DNA from: BS750m-G77 sp043797735
Lineage (GTDB): Bacteria > Omnitrophota > Gorgyraeia > Gygaellales > Profunditerraquicolaceae
Direction: 5' to 3'
Assembly (NCBI GenBank): GCA_043797735.1
Contig: JAZDPH010000014.1
Coordinates: forward strand, 1 to 8,115
DNA length: 8,115 bases
Part shown: positions 1 through 6,825 of the stretch, piece by piece
Layout of the letters: each line of letters opens with the position of its first letter
How positions within the stretch are numbered: position 1 is the stretch's first letter
Made by a program: the position numbers and the translations under genes
The notes under the pieces: generated by a model
Seen by the model: the letters and a program-made list of their open reading frames with translations, nothing else
What the model was told of the DNA's origin: nothing
Database searches by the model: none

Positions 1-90
1 CCTAAATTAATTCTGCGTTTCTAGAGGGGTTTCTAAGATAAGGCGGTGGAGAGGGTTTTGGTTGGGGGTGTGGTAATGATAGAATGAATT

Positions 91-393
91 TTACACGCTA
101 ACCAGAAATTGTCTTATTTGGTCATGATTGCCGGCTAATACTGCAATACAATTCTTATCCTCTTGTCTTATAACTACACGGATGTTTCTTTCAGTGCCGG
201 CTTCATAATAGGGCTTTCTTAGTTGTTTATAAAAAAATCGCGGCGCTATCTTTTGTGCCTCTTGTAGATTGCACCCGCTAGAATAATAAGCAGCTAAAGA
301 TTCAAGTATCACTCCTGCTATTTTCTTTTGCTCATGTCCTAAACGCTTGAGGCTTCTTTTAAAAGAAGGTCTATAGTAAAGGTGCAAAGGCAT
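91..393 (-). CDS. RelE/ParE-superfamily toxin of a type II toxin-antitoxin pair
   Basis: A 100-residue basic protein with the size and layout of RelE/ParE-fold toxins: an N-terminal YYRPSFKRSLKRLG strand-helix (residues 6-19), a helical middle, and a C-terminal beta region with NIRVVIRQ (69-76), CIAVLAGNHD (82-91) and a closing IRQFL. Most RelE relatives cleave ribosome-bound mRNA and ParE relatives poison gyrase; the sequence does not settle which applies. It starts 3 nt after the stop of the AbrB-type antitoxin gene upstream on the same strand, with a purine-rich AGGAAAA about 8-14 nt before the ATG, inside the antitoxin 3' end. Antitoxin-first order and near-overlap fit a co-transcribed addiction module in which the antitoxin represses the shared promoter. 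The call rests on size, pattern and partner; a diverged HigB-like toxin is possible. I see no truncation. Confidence 0.72.
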   Translation of the reverse strand: MPLHLYYRPSFKRSLKRLGHEQKKIAGVILESLAAYYSSGCNLQEAQKIAPRFFYKQLRKPYYEAGTERNIRVVIRQEDKNCIAVLAGNHDQIRQFLVSV

Positions 394-396
394 TGA

Positions 397-654
397 TTAA
401 GCTTTTCCTTTTTTTAGATTATCGATGAACCTTTTTGTTACGCGCTTTTCTTTCCCCTTTTCCTTGACTGCAAGGGTCTCTAATTTCGCGTATTCCTTAG
501 CTGTGAATTCTCTTTCTTTTGTCTCCAGAGGGATAAGCTCTATTCCCTCTTTAGAAACCTCTACCTCGAACATAGAGCCCTTTCCTAAACCCAAAGCGTT
601 TGTGATCTTCTTAGGTATGGTTATTTGATTTTTTGCTGTCATTGTAATTGTCAT
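397..654 (-). CDS. AbrB/MazE-type antitoxin, DNA-binding
   Basis: An 85-residue protein whose first half is a SpoVT/AbrB swapped-hairpin DNA-binding domain: TAKNQITIPKKITNALGL (residues 6-23), then GKGSMFEVEV (24-33) and GIELIPLE (37-44). These are the usual strand-helix-strand positions of AbrB, MazE and PrlF antitoxins. The charged C-terminal half (45-85, many K and E) is typical of the tail that wraps and neutralises the toxin. The start at 654 is chosen because a strong Shine-Dalgarno GGAGGTGA ends 6 nt before it; a second Met at residue 5 (642) lies too far from that site. A well-formed promoter stands just upstream, and the toxin gene follows after 3 nt. The protein probably autoregulates this promoter together with its toxin, as known for such modules; that part is inference. 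AbrB antitoxins more often pair with MazF or VapC, so a RelE-like partner is less common. Confidence 0.83.
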   Translation of the reverse strand: MTITMTAKNQITIPKKITNALGLGKGSMFEVEVSKEGIELIPLETKEREFTAKEYAKLETLAVKEKGKEKRVTKRFIDNLKKGKA

Positions 655-660
655 TTTTCT

Positions 661-668
661 TCACCTCC
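661..668 (-). promoter_or_regulatory. Shine-Dalgarno site of the antitoxin gene
   Basis: On the minus strand this reads GGAGGTGA, a near-perfect match to the 16S rRNA tail, with 6 nt to the ATG at 654. It decides the start codon of the antitoxin. The predicted transcription start lies about at position 668, so the ribosome site would be at the very 5' end of the message. Confidence 0.85.
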
Positions 669-674
669 AATAGA

Positions 675-703
675 AGTATAACACAAAGTAAGGAAATCGT
701 CAA
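675..703 (-). promoter_or_regulatory. Sigma70-type promoter of the toxin-antitoxin operon
   Basis: On the minus strand TTGACG (703-698) is followed by exactly 17 nt and TATACT (680-675). Both hexamers are one change from consensus with ideal spacing. Transcription should start near 668, just before the Shine-Dalgarno site. This is the best promoter in the window. AbrB-family antitoxins commonly bind over such a promoter; no separate operator palindrome is obvious within it. Confidence 0.8.
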
Positions 704-731
704 GGACGAAAGTAAGAATTTTTAGGCGGAC

Positions 732-852
732 CGTAGACGCTTTACGTATCTATCTGAAATCAATGAAATTACAATACAATTCTTTCTTAACATAGGTGGT
801 GTATTTGTTTTGTAAACCTATATCGATAAGTAGGTTACGTAAAGCGTCTACG
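732..852. repeat. 121-bp element with perfect 17-bp terminal inverted repeats, MITE-like
   Basis: CGTAGACGCTTTACGTA at 732-748 recurs as its exact reverse complement at 836-852, with 87 bp between. A perfect 17-bp match at this distance is unlikely by chance. The interior carries smaller inverted repeats: ATAGGT (792-797) with ACCTAT (816-821), and AACCTA (815-820) with TAGGTT (831-836). The interior has no credible gene; its longest ATG frame (769-801) has ten codons and no ribosome site. Size and form fit a small non-autonomous transposable element or a remnant, next to a toxin-antitoxin pair that may itself be mobile. I find no target-site duplication at the ends, so mobility is inference. 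A long stem-loop or a protein-binding site is the alternative. Confidence 0.6.
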
Positions 853-901
853 TAAGATGGCAGTTTACTCAACATATATTATATATTGCGGATTATTTCT
901 C

Positions 902-930
902 TTTACAAAAGAGTTATAAGCGCATAAAAT
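902..930 (+). promoter_or_regulatory. Probable sigma70 promoter of the phosphatase gene
   Basis: TTTACA (902-907), a 17-nt spacer and TAAAAT (925-930) stand just upstream of the ATG at 952, in an AT-rich stretch that includes an alternating AT run at 874-886. Each hexamer is one change from consensus. The start of transcription would be near 937, giving a leader of only about 15 nt. AT-rich DNA throws up such matches easily, so confidence is moderate. Confidence 0.55.
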
Positions 931-951
931 AAAGTATAACTATGCTAAAAA

Positions 952-1737
952 ATGAACTATCTTGATATCGCCATAAAGGCCGCAAGAGTTGCCGGCAAAA
1001 TCCATAAAAAGTATTTTAATAGCAGCCTGAAAGTAAAAACAAAGTCTTCCTCCTTTGACCTTTTGACCGTTGCCGATACCGAGGCGGAAGATGCGGCTGT
1101 GTCGTTAATTAAGAGATATTGTCCGGATCATAATTTTCTTGCCGAAGAACGCCGCTATCAGAAGACTGATTCCGAATACACCTGGATAATCGATCCTCTT
1201 GACGGGACAAATAATTTCGCAAGCGGTATGCCTATTTTCTGCGCCTCAGTCGCGCTGATGCATAAAGGGCGGATATTGGCCGGGGCAGTTTATGACGTAA
1301 CGCGCGACGAATTATTTTACGCTCGGCAGGGAAAAGGGGCGTATCTTAACGGCAGGCGCATCAGGGTAAATTCAGCCGATACCCTGAAACGTTCTTTGCT
1401 AATTACCGGATTCTATTACAGCCGCAGCGAAGAGATGGTCCGGACGCTTGAGACGATCAGGAGGTTTTTCCTGAAACATATCCTGGGGCTGCGCCGGCTG
1501 GGGGCAGCGGCGCTGGATTTATGCTATATTGCCTGCGGCCGGGCAGCGGGTTTCTGGGAATTTGAATTAAGCCCCTGGGATTTTGCCGCCGGAAAATTAA
1601 TTGTTGAGGAGGCAGGCGGAAGAGTAAGCGGAGCCGGCGGAGAGGAGGTCCGGCTGACCGAGAAACATTTTATTGTGGCCTCAAATAAAAAGATACATCA
1701 ACAGATGCTGGAGGTAATAAGTGAGGCCACAACTTAG
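952..1737 (+). CDS. Inositol-monophosphatase-family (SuhB-like) phosphatase
   Basis: A 261-residue cytosolic Mg2+-dependent phosphomonoesterase of usual family length. The metal site is complete: E66 in LAEE, then WIIDPLDGTNNF (78-89) giving D81 and D84, and WDFAAGKLIVEEAGG (209-223) giving D210. LLTVAD (37-42) precedes the metal loop as in relatives, and RRLGAAALDLCYIACGR (181-197) is the conserved substrate-side helix. Family members hydrolyse inositol-1-phosphate, histidinol phosphate, PAP or fructose-1,6-bisphosphate, and E. coli SuhB also acts in rRNA transcription; the substrate cannot be read from sequence, so no symbol is given. The start fits the normal N-terminus (LDIAIKAARVAGKI) although no clear Shine-Dalgarno site precedes it. 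The gene ends in tandem stops TAG-TAA. It is probably a single-gene transcript, with 137 bp before the next gene. Confidence 0.93.
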   Translation: MNYLDIAIKAARVAGKIHKKYFNSSLKVKTKSSSFDLLTVADTEAEDAAVSLIKRYCPDHNFLAEERRYQKTDSEYTWIIDPLDGTNNFASGMPIFCASVALMHKGRILAGAVYDVTRDELFYARQGKGAYLNGRRIRVNSADTLKRSLLITGFYYSRSEEMVRTLETIRRFFLKHILGLRRLGAAALDLCYIACGRAAGFWEFELSPWDFAAGKLIVEEAGGRVSGAGGEEVRLTEKHFIVASNKKIHQQMLEVISEATT

Positions 1738-1766
1738 TAAGGCTACAAGAGATCCCTCGCATAAAC

Positions 1767-1798
1767 ATGCCAAAAATCTCTTACGACATTTTTGGCAT
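1767..1798 (+). terminator. Perfect 11-bp stem-loop after the phosphatase gene
   Basis: ATGCCAAAAAT (1767-1777) and ATTTTTGGCAT (1788-1798) are exact inverse repeats around a 10-nt loop, 29 nt past the stop codon. Position suggests a transcript end or 3' stabiliser for the phosphatase message. No U-run follows the stem and the stem is A/T-rich, so classical intrinsic termination is doubtful. A protein operator is the alternative, since the half-site centres are 21 bp apart, about two helical turns. Confidence 0.4.
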
Positions 1799-1821
1799 AT
1801 GCTTCGGGATTAATTCGCGTA

Positions 1822-1854
1822 TTGACTTACGCTCTTTTTAGTCGCGTAAGTCAA
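1822..1854 (+). promoter_or_regulatory. Perfect 11-bp inverted repeat before the ACT gene
   Basis: TTGACTTACGC (1822-1832) and GCGTAAGTCAA (1844-1854) are exact inverse repeats around an 11-nt spacer with a T5 run. The repeat ends 9 nt before the Shine-Dalgarno site of the ACT-domain gene, so a folded leader could affect translation or read-through, and a dimeric regulator could bind the half-sites, whose centres are 22 bp apart. TCGCGTA occurs directly at 1815-1821 and again at 1842-1848. The structure is seen; any regulatory role is inferred. Confidence 0.45.
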
Positions 1855-1863
1855 ACGCTCATT

Positions 1864-1870
1864 AAGGAGG
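1864..1870 (+). promoter_or_regulatory. Shine-Dalgarno site of the ACT-domain gene
   Basis: AAGGAGG, continuing into GG, lies 4 nt before the ATG at 1875. It is the strongest ribosome site on the plus strand here and fixes the start. Confidence 0.8.
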
Positions 1871-1874
1871 GGAT

Positions 1875-2282
1875 ATGGGCAGGCAGGCGAAATTAAGCGG
1901 GGAGATAGCGGTAACCGCGGCAAATAAAGTGGGGGTGTTGGCGGATATGTCCAGGCTGCTAAGCGAGGCCGGCATAAACATAGAGGCGGCAGCCGGCTAT
2001 GCCGCCGGTAACGAGGCAAAGATAATGATAGTGACCGCTGATAACGCGGCTGCGGTTGGGGCCTTGAAGAATGCCGGATATGCCTCTTTAAAAGAGAACG
2101 AGGTCGTAATTGTGGATTTGGAGAATAAGCCCGGGGCGCTAAAAGAGATAACCCTTACCCTGGCAAGCAGCGGAGTTGACATTAAGCAGCTATACGGGAC
2201 AGCCTGTTCCTCAGGATGCCCTTCAAGGCTGGTTTTTTCAACCAGCGACAATCAAAAGGCGCTTGAGGCTTTAAAGAGATAA
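1875..2282 (+). CDS. Small tandem ACT-domain protein, probably amino-acid binding
   Basis: A 135-residue soluble protein made almost wholly of two ACT domains. The first spans about residues 9-70, with the ligand-loop and helix NKVGVLADMSRLLSEAGINI (17-36). The second spans about 76-135, with ENKPGALKEITLTLASSGVDI (83-103). ACT domains bind amino acids at dimer interfaces and usually control a linked enzyme; free-standing two-domain proteins like this (the COG4747 type) have no settled function. No enzymatic domain is present. The second domain carries C111 and C115 in a CSSGC pattern, which could be redox-active or bind metal, though this is not a standard ACT feature. The next gene, a MscS-type channel, begins 18 nt downstream, so the protein probably shares its transcript with that gene and glgP. 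A paired inverted-repeat leader precedes it. Confidence 0.85.
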   Translation: MGRQAKLSGEIAVTAANKVGVLADMSRLLSEAGINIEAAAGYAAGNEAKIMIVTADNAAAVGALKNAGYASLKENEVVIVDLENKPGALKEITLTLASSGVDIKQLYGTACSSGCPSRLVFSTSDNQKALEALKR

Positions 2283-2300
2283 AAAGGGGGTATAACGCAC

Positions 2301-3356
2301 ATGCTAAAGATTATGGAGTATTCCTTTTTAGGCAATCGCCTGTGGGATTACTTGATATGTTTTCTATTGTTTTTAGGGGCTTATTTTGCCATCAGGCTGT
2401 TCAGGCGCCTGATCCTGAAACGTTTAAAAATATGGGCAGAGAAGACCTCTACCACCCTGGATGATTTCCTGGTAAGGGTCATCCAGGATATCTGCCTGCC
2501 TTTGGCTTATTTTGGGGTTCTTTATTTATGCCTGAATATGCTTAATCTGAGCCCTCTTTTTAAGAGAATTCTTGATATTGCCGGGACCGCGCTCTTGACT
2601 TTTTTTGCGGCGCGCCTGCTTTCGGCCCTGGTGATCCATGCCTTTAGCGTTTACTGGATTAAGAGGGATAAGGACTTAATCCTGGAGCGCAGCCTGGAAG
2701 GGATATTGAAGGTATCTAAATTAATCATCTGGAGTTTAGCGTTAATATTCTTCCTGGATAACCTCGGCTTTAAAATCTCCGCCGTAATCGCCGGTTTAGG
2801 CATAGGCGGCGTGGCGGTGGCCCTGGCAGCCCAGGCAATCCTCGGGGATCTCTTCAGCTATTTTGCCATATTATTTGACCGGCCCTTTGAGGTCGGCGAT
2901 TTTATAATTACCGGAGAATACCTGGGGTCAGTCGAGCATGTCGGCATAAAGACTACCCGTATCCGTTCCTTAAGCGGAGAGCAGTTGATTTTCTCCAATA
3001 CCGACCTTACCAATTCACGGGTACGCAACTATAAAAGAATGGAAAAGAGGAGGGTGGTTTTTAAATTAGGGGTTACCTACCAGACTGCCCTCGAGCAATT
3101 AAAGGCAATACCGGGGGCAATCGAAAAGATAATCAAAAATATCGGCGATACTGTTTTTGACCGCGCGCACTTCTTTTCTTACGGGGACTCAAGCCTGGTT
3201 TTTGAGATTGTTTATTACGTTATCGGCAGCGATTACAATAAGTATATGGATATTCAGCAGGAGGTTAATTTCGCGATAAAAGAAGAATTCGAAAAGCGCA
3301 ATATCGAGTTCGCCTATCCGACACAGACGCTCTATCTTTCCAAGGAAGGGGAATAG
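2301..3356 (+). CDS. MscS-family small-conductance mechanosensitive channel
   Basis: A 351-residue inner-membrane channel that opens under membrane tension to release solutes on hypo-osmotic shock. Hydrophobic segments lie at about 15-34, 64-83, 90-113 and 138-157, followed by the pore helix at 160-192. The pore helix has the Gly/Ala packing pattern AGLGIGGVAVALAAQAILGD (164-183) that lines the MscS pore. RPFEVGDFI (194-202) opens the cytoplasmic beta domain, whose continuation is seen in TTRIRS, FSNTDLTNSRVRNY and a final YPTQTLYL. E. coli MscS has three membrane helices and 286 residues; this member has about two more at the N-terminus, as many homologues do. A G-rich site (AGGGGG, 2285-2290) lies 10 nt before the chosen ATG; Met5 at 2313 is a possible alternative. 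It ends 1 nt before glgP, so the two are surely co-transcribed. Confidence 0.93.
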   Translation: MLKIMEYSFLGNRLWDYLICFLLFLGAYFAIRLFRRLILKRLKIWAEKTSTTLDDFLVRVIQDICLPLAYFGVLYLCLNMLNLSPLFKRILDIAGTALLTFFAARLLSALVIHAFSVYWIKRDKDLILERSLEGILKVSKLIIWSLALIFFLDNLGFKISAVIAGLGIGGVAVALAAQAILGDLFSYFAILFDRPFEVGDFIITGEYLGSVEHVGIKTTRIRSLSGEQLIFSNTDLTNSRVRNYKRMEKRRVVFKLGVTYQTALEQLKAIPGAIEKIIKNIGDTVFDRAHFFSYGDSSLVFEIVYYVIGSDYNKYMDIQQEVNFAIKEEFEKRNIEFAYPTQTLYLSKEGE

Positions 3357-3357
3357 A

Positions 3358-5859
3358 ATGGCAGTAAAAGCAAAGAAGGCCAAGGCCCCGCAGCGTAAAA
3401 ACGGCGATATCTGGCTAAGCATCCATAAGGATATGTCCGAGGAGGGGATTAAACGTTCCTTTCTGGCCAATCGCGAGTATGCCCTGGCCAAGGATCAGTA
3501 TACCGCCACCCTTCATGACGATTACATGGCGCTGGCTATAGTAATGAGGGACAGGTTAATCGAACGCTGGATTGCCACTCAGCAGGGTTACCACAAGAGA
3601 AATATAAAAAGGGTGTATTACCTTTCCATGGAGTTTCTTATCGGCAGGCTCCTGGGTGCCAATATGCTTAACCTCGGCGTATGGGAGCAGACAAAAGAGG
3701 CAATGGAAGGCTTAGGTTTTGATATTGAGGAGCTGCGCGAGTGCGAAACAGATGCCGGCCTTGGCAACGGCGGCCTGGGAAGGCTGGCGGCCTGTTTCCT
3801 GGACTCAATGGCCACGATGGGGATAGCCGCGCACGGCTACGGCATAAGGTATGATTACGGGATTTTTAACCAGAAGATAATAAACGGCAACCAGGTTGAA
3901 TTTCCCGATAACTGGCTTAGTAAAGGCAACCCCTGGGAGTTCGCCAGGCCCGAATGTACGGTAAAGGTGCATTTTTACGGCCGCACCGACGTTTATAAAG
4001 ATGAAAAGGGAAAATTGAGAGTTAGGTGGGTGGATACGGAGGATGTTTTGGCGATGCCCTATGATACCCCGGTTGCCGGCTATAAAACCAATATCGTCAA
4101 TACCTTGGAGCTCTGGTCTGCCCGCAGCACCGAAGAATTTGACCTTAAGTATTTTAATAAAGGCGATTACGAAGGGGCGGTCTATAATAAGGTATTTTCG
4201 GAAAATATCTCCAAGGTGCTCTATCCCAATGATAACGTCAGCCAGGGGAGGGAACTGCGCCTGAAGCAGGAGTATTTTTTTACCGCCGCCTCTATTGCCG
4301 ATATCATCCGGCGCTTTAAGGAAGAGAACTCCGATTTTTCCCTTTTTCCCGATAAGGTAGCTATTCAGTTAAACGATACCCACCCTTCCATCGCCATAGT
4401 GGAGTTGATGCGCCTTTTAATTGACGAGGAGGCCCTGGAGTGGGATACTGCCTGGGAGATAACGCGGAATTCCTTTGGTTATACCAACCATACGGTTATG
4501 CCCGAGGCGCTGGAGAAGTGGCCGGTCCCGTTATTGGAGGCATTGCTGCCGCGGCATATGCAGATTATCTATGAGATAAACCAGCGTTTTTTAAAGCAGG
4601 TATCGCTTAAATTCCCCGGAGAAATTGACCGGCTTAACCGGATGTCGATTATTGAGGAGGCAGGCCCCAAGAGGGTGCGTATGGCTTACCTGGCAGTGGT
4701 GGGTTCGCATTCTGTTAACGGAGTTTCTAAGCTTCACAGCGAACTTTTAAAGAGCCAGCTTTTCAGGGATTTTTATGAGTTGTTTCCCGAGCGGTTCAAT
4801 AATAAGACCAACGGTATAACCCAGCGCAGGTGGCTGCGCAAGGCCAATATCCGGCTTTCGGATTTAATCACCTCTAAGATAGGGGATAAGTGGGTAACCG
4901 ACCTGTCTCAATTAGAGAAGCTGCTGCCGCTTAAAGACGATGCCGCTTTTTGTAAGGAATGGATGAGGGTAAAATCCGAGAATAAAAAGGCGCTCGCGGA
5001 TTATATCTATAAGTCTATGTCAATACAGGTTAACCCTGAAAGCATGTTTGATGTGCAGGTAAAAAGGATGCACGAGTATAAGCGCCAGCTTTTATTCGGG
5101 CTTTTTATCATTAACGAATACCTCAAAATAAAAAATAATCCCAAGGCAGCTTCTGTGCCCCGGACTTTTATCTTAAGCGGTAAGGCTGCGCCGGGTTATT
5201 TTATGGCAAAACTGATTATTAAGTTTATCAATAACGCCGCCGAGGTCATTAATAAAGATAAAACTCTAAAGGACAGGCTCAAGGTTGTATTTATGGAGAA
5301 CTACCGGGTTTCGCTTGCTGAGAAGATATTTCCGGCTGCCGACTTATCGGAGCAGATTTCTACCGCCGGGACAGAGGCCTCGGGTACCGGGTGTATGAAA
5401 TTTATGATGAATGGGGCGCTGACTATCGGGACCCTTGACGGAGCAAATATTGAGATAGGCGAGGCAGTGGGGAAAGAGAATATATTTTTCTTTGGTTTGG
5501 ATGTAAAACAGATCCAGCGTATCAGGCAGGCCGGTTATAACTCGCAGGAATATATAGAGCGTTCCCCGGGATTAAAGGAGATAGTCGGGCTGATTAAGGG
5601 GAACTTTTTTTCTACGTTGGAGCAGGGGTTATTTGACCCCATTGTCAATATCTTGACCAGCGGCGACCGATATCTGCTCTGTGCGGACTTTGACGATTAT
5701 TGCGCAATGCAGGAGAAAGTTGCCGCGCTTTACCGCAATCAGGACGAATGGGCCAGAAAAGCAATTATCAATGTGGCTAAATCCGGAAGGTTCTCCAGCG
5801 ACCGCACGATCAGGGAATACGCAGAAGAAATCTGGAAGGCCCCTATTACTAAAGCATAG
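3358..5859 (+). CDS. glgP: Glycogen/alpha-glucan phosphorylase (GT35)
   Basis: An 833-residue cytosolic PLP enzyme that releases glucose-1-phosphate from alpha-1,4-glucan chains with inorganic phosphate. It is full length for the family. Motifs in order: YYLSMEFLIGR (87-97), the glycine loop GLGNGGLGR (134-142), QLNDTHP (337-343), VQVKRMHEYKRQ (566-577) with phosphate-site K569 and R570, and the cofactor signature EASGTGCMKFMMNGALTIGT, in which K681 forms the PLP Schiff base. Active-site residues look intact, so it should be active. C679 stands where muscle phosphorylase has Asn, two residues before the lysine; this is a mild variation. AAGGAAGGGG in the tail of the upstream channel gene serves as ribosome site. 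No synthesis genes (glgA, glgB, glgC) are in view. A palindromic repeat begins 24 nt after the stop and may help end or stabilise the transcript. Confidence 0.97.
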   Translation: MAVKAKKAKAPQRKNGDIWLSIHKDMSEEGIKRSFLANREYALAKDQYTATLHDDYMALAIVMRDRLIERWIATQQGYHKRNIKRVYYLSMEFLIGRLLGANMLNLGVWEQTKEAMEGLGFDIEELRECETDAGLGNGGLGRLAACFLDSMATMGIAAHGYGIRYDYGIFNQKIINGNQVEFPDNWLSKGNPWEFARPECTVKVHFYGRTDVYKDEKGKLRVRWVDTEDVLAMPYDTPVAGYKTNIVNTLELWSARSTEEFDLKYFNKGDYEGAVYNKVFSENISKVLYPNDNVSQGRELRLKQEYFFTAASIADIIRRFKEENSDFSLFPDKVAIQLNDTHPSIAIVELMRLLIDEEALEWDTAWEITRNSFGYTNHTVMPEALEKWPVPLLEALLPRHMQIIYEINQRFLKQVSLKFPGEIDRLNRMSIIEEAGPKRVRMAYLAVVGSHSVNGVSKLHSELLKSQLFRDFYELFPERFNNKTNGITQRRWLRKANIRLSDLITSKIGDKWVTDLSQLEKLLPLKDDAAFCKEWMRVKSENKKALADYIYKSMSIQVNPESMFDVQVKRMHEYKRQLLFGLFIINEYLKIKNNPKAASVPRTFILSGKAAPGYFMAKLIIKFINNAAEVINKDKTLKDRLKVVFMENYRVSLAEKIFPAADLSEQISTAGTEASGTGCMKFMMNGALTIGTLDGANIEIGEAVGKENIFFFGLDVKQIQRIRQAGYNSQEYIERSPGLKEIVGLIKGNFFSTLEQGLFDPIVNILTSGDRYLLCADFDDYCAMQEKVAALYRNQDEWARKAIINVAKSGRFSSDRTIREYAEEIWKAPITKA

Positions 5860-5882
5860 ATAATTTTCTCCTTTTAAACAAG

Positions 5883-6011
5883 GTTAAATGCGGGTATCGG
5901 GTCATCCGGTTATCCGGGTGTGGATATCAGTGTATCGGGATATCAGGAAATTTTCTTACCGGATACCCAGATATCCTGATGCCCACTACCGGATACCCAG
6001 ATATCCGGATA
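5883..6011. repeat. Palindromic dispersed repeat, copy 1 (intergenic)
   Basis: This 129-bp unit fills most of the glgP-radical SAM gap and aligns over its full length, with a one-base gap, to 6840-6967. The first 46 positions match at 39. It is built from short GATATC-like units, and its right half repeats CCGGATACCCAGATATCC (5979-5996 region shifted, see 5959-5976 and 5988-6005). The two halves are imperfect inverse complements around a loop near AAATTTTCTTA (5948-5958), so RNA or single-stranded DNA could fold into a long hairpin; in the inner 28 bp about 21 positions pair. It ends 16 bp before the radical SAM start. As a hairpin it could act as a transcript stabiliser, partial terminator or processing site between glgP and the next gene; no U-run follows it. 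Confidence 0.88.
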
Positions 6012-6027
6012 GCCGTTTCTAAATAAT

Positions 6028-6825
6028 ATGACTGAGAGGAAAAAATTCAAGCATATATATGGCCCGGTTCCCTCCTGGAGGCTGGGGGCTTCATTGGGGA
6101 TAGATTTGCTTTCGGCAAAGAATAAAGTTTGTACCTTTGATTGTTTATACTGCCAGTTAGGAAAAAGCAGGAAATCTTATAAACAAAGGAAAGTTTTTGT
6201 GCCGGTAAAAGAAATCATCAGGGAATTAGAGTTGCTGCCTCCTTTAAAGATAGACTACATAACTCTTTCCGGTTCGGGTGAGCCGGCTTTGGCAGGAAAC
6301 CTCGGAGAGGCAATTCATGCGATAAGAAAAAAAAGGAAAGAGAAAATTGCGGTTATAACCAATGCCTCTCTTCTGGAGAGGGAGGGGGTAAAAAAAGAGC
6401 TGCTTGCGGCTGATTTTGTTTTGTTCAAACTGGATGCAGGCTCGCAAGGGGCCTTTGAACGGATAAACCGCCCCGCCGGCAGGACAAGGTTTAAGGCTAT
6501 AATAAAGGCAATAAAGGAATTCAGGCGCAGGTTTAAGGGGCGGATGGCCCTGCAGATGATGTTTATCAAGGAAAATAAGGACTGCCTGAAAGAGATGGCG
6601 GCGGTTGCCAGAGAAGTGCGTGCCGATGAGATACAGGTTAATACCCCCCTGCGGAGCTCTGCCTCAAAGCCGCTCTCAAAAGAAGAATTGAGTAAGATAA
6701 AGAATTATTTTATCCGTGAATGCGCTGATATAGCAAAGGTTATCAGCGTATATGATAGCGCCAGGTTAGGGGTTAAGCCGATTAATAAGGCTGATACCTC
6801 AAGGCGCAGAGGCAGTTGTTTATGA
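6028..6825 (+). CDS. Radical SAM protein, COG0731-like
   Basis: A 265-residue radical SAM enzyme. The [4Fe-4S] cluster ligands are C35, C39 and C42 in CTFDCLYCQLG, and SGSGEP (81-86) forms the usual SAM-binding glycine motif. The N-terminal YGPVPSWRLGASLGID (11-26) and later NTPLR are typical of the family with GPVPSRRLG-SLGID, which is related to the TYW1 wyosine-synthesis fold; here Trp17 replaces the usual Arg. VITNASLL (109-116), KLDAG (134-138) and INRP (146-149) also fit. Bacterial members have no established substrate, so none is assigned. The protein ends soon after the barrel, without a long accessory domain. No clear Shine-Dalgarno site precedes the ATG, which lies 16 bp past repeat copy 1. 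The stop overlaps the next ATG (ATGA, 6822-6825), suggesting translational coupling to the amidase gene. Confidence 0.88.
   Translation: MTERKKFKHIYGPVPSWRLGASLGIDLLSAKNKVCTFDCLYCQLGKSRKSYKQRKVFVPVKEIIRELELLPPLKIDYITLSGSGEPALAGNLGEAIHAIRKKRKEKIAVITNASLLEREGVKKELLAADFVLFKLDAGSQGAFERINRPAGRTRFKAIIKAIKEFRRRFKGRMALQMMFIKENKDCLKEMAAVAREVRADEIQVNTPLRSSASKPLSKEELSKIKNYFIRECADIAKVISVYDSARLGVKPINKADTSRRRGSCL

Noticed and set aside
17..36. Short direct repeat GTTTCTA at 17-23 and 30-36
   Set aside because: Only 7 bp and two copies, so chance is a sufficient explanation.
425..628. Plus-strand open frame opposite the antitoxin
   Set aside because: The minus-strand frame has the AbrB motif, promoter and ribosome site; this one has none.
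1822..1851. Promoter with TTGACT as -35 for the ACT operon
   Set aside because: At 17-18 nt spacing only CGTAAG or GTAAGT is found, a poor -10; TTGACT is better explained as part of the inverted repeat.
1997..2251. Minus-strand open frames opposite the ACT gene and its leader
   Set aside because: They are antisense shadows of a gene with clear domain motifs and a strong ribosome site.
3189..3491. Minus-strand open frame across the mscS-glgP junction
   Set aside because: It lies opposite two well-supported genes, resembles no family and has no ribosome site.
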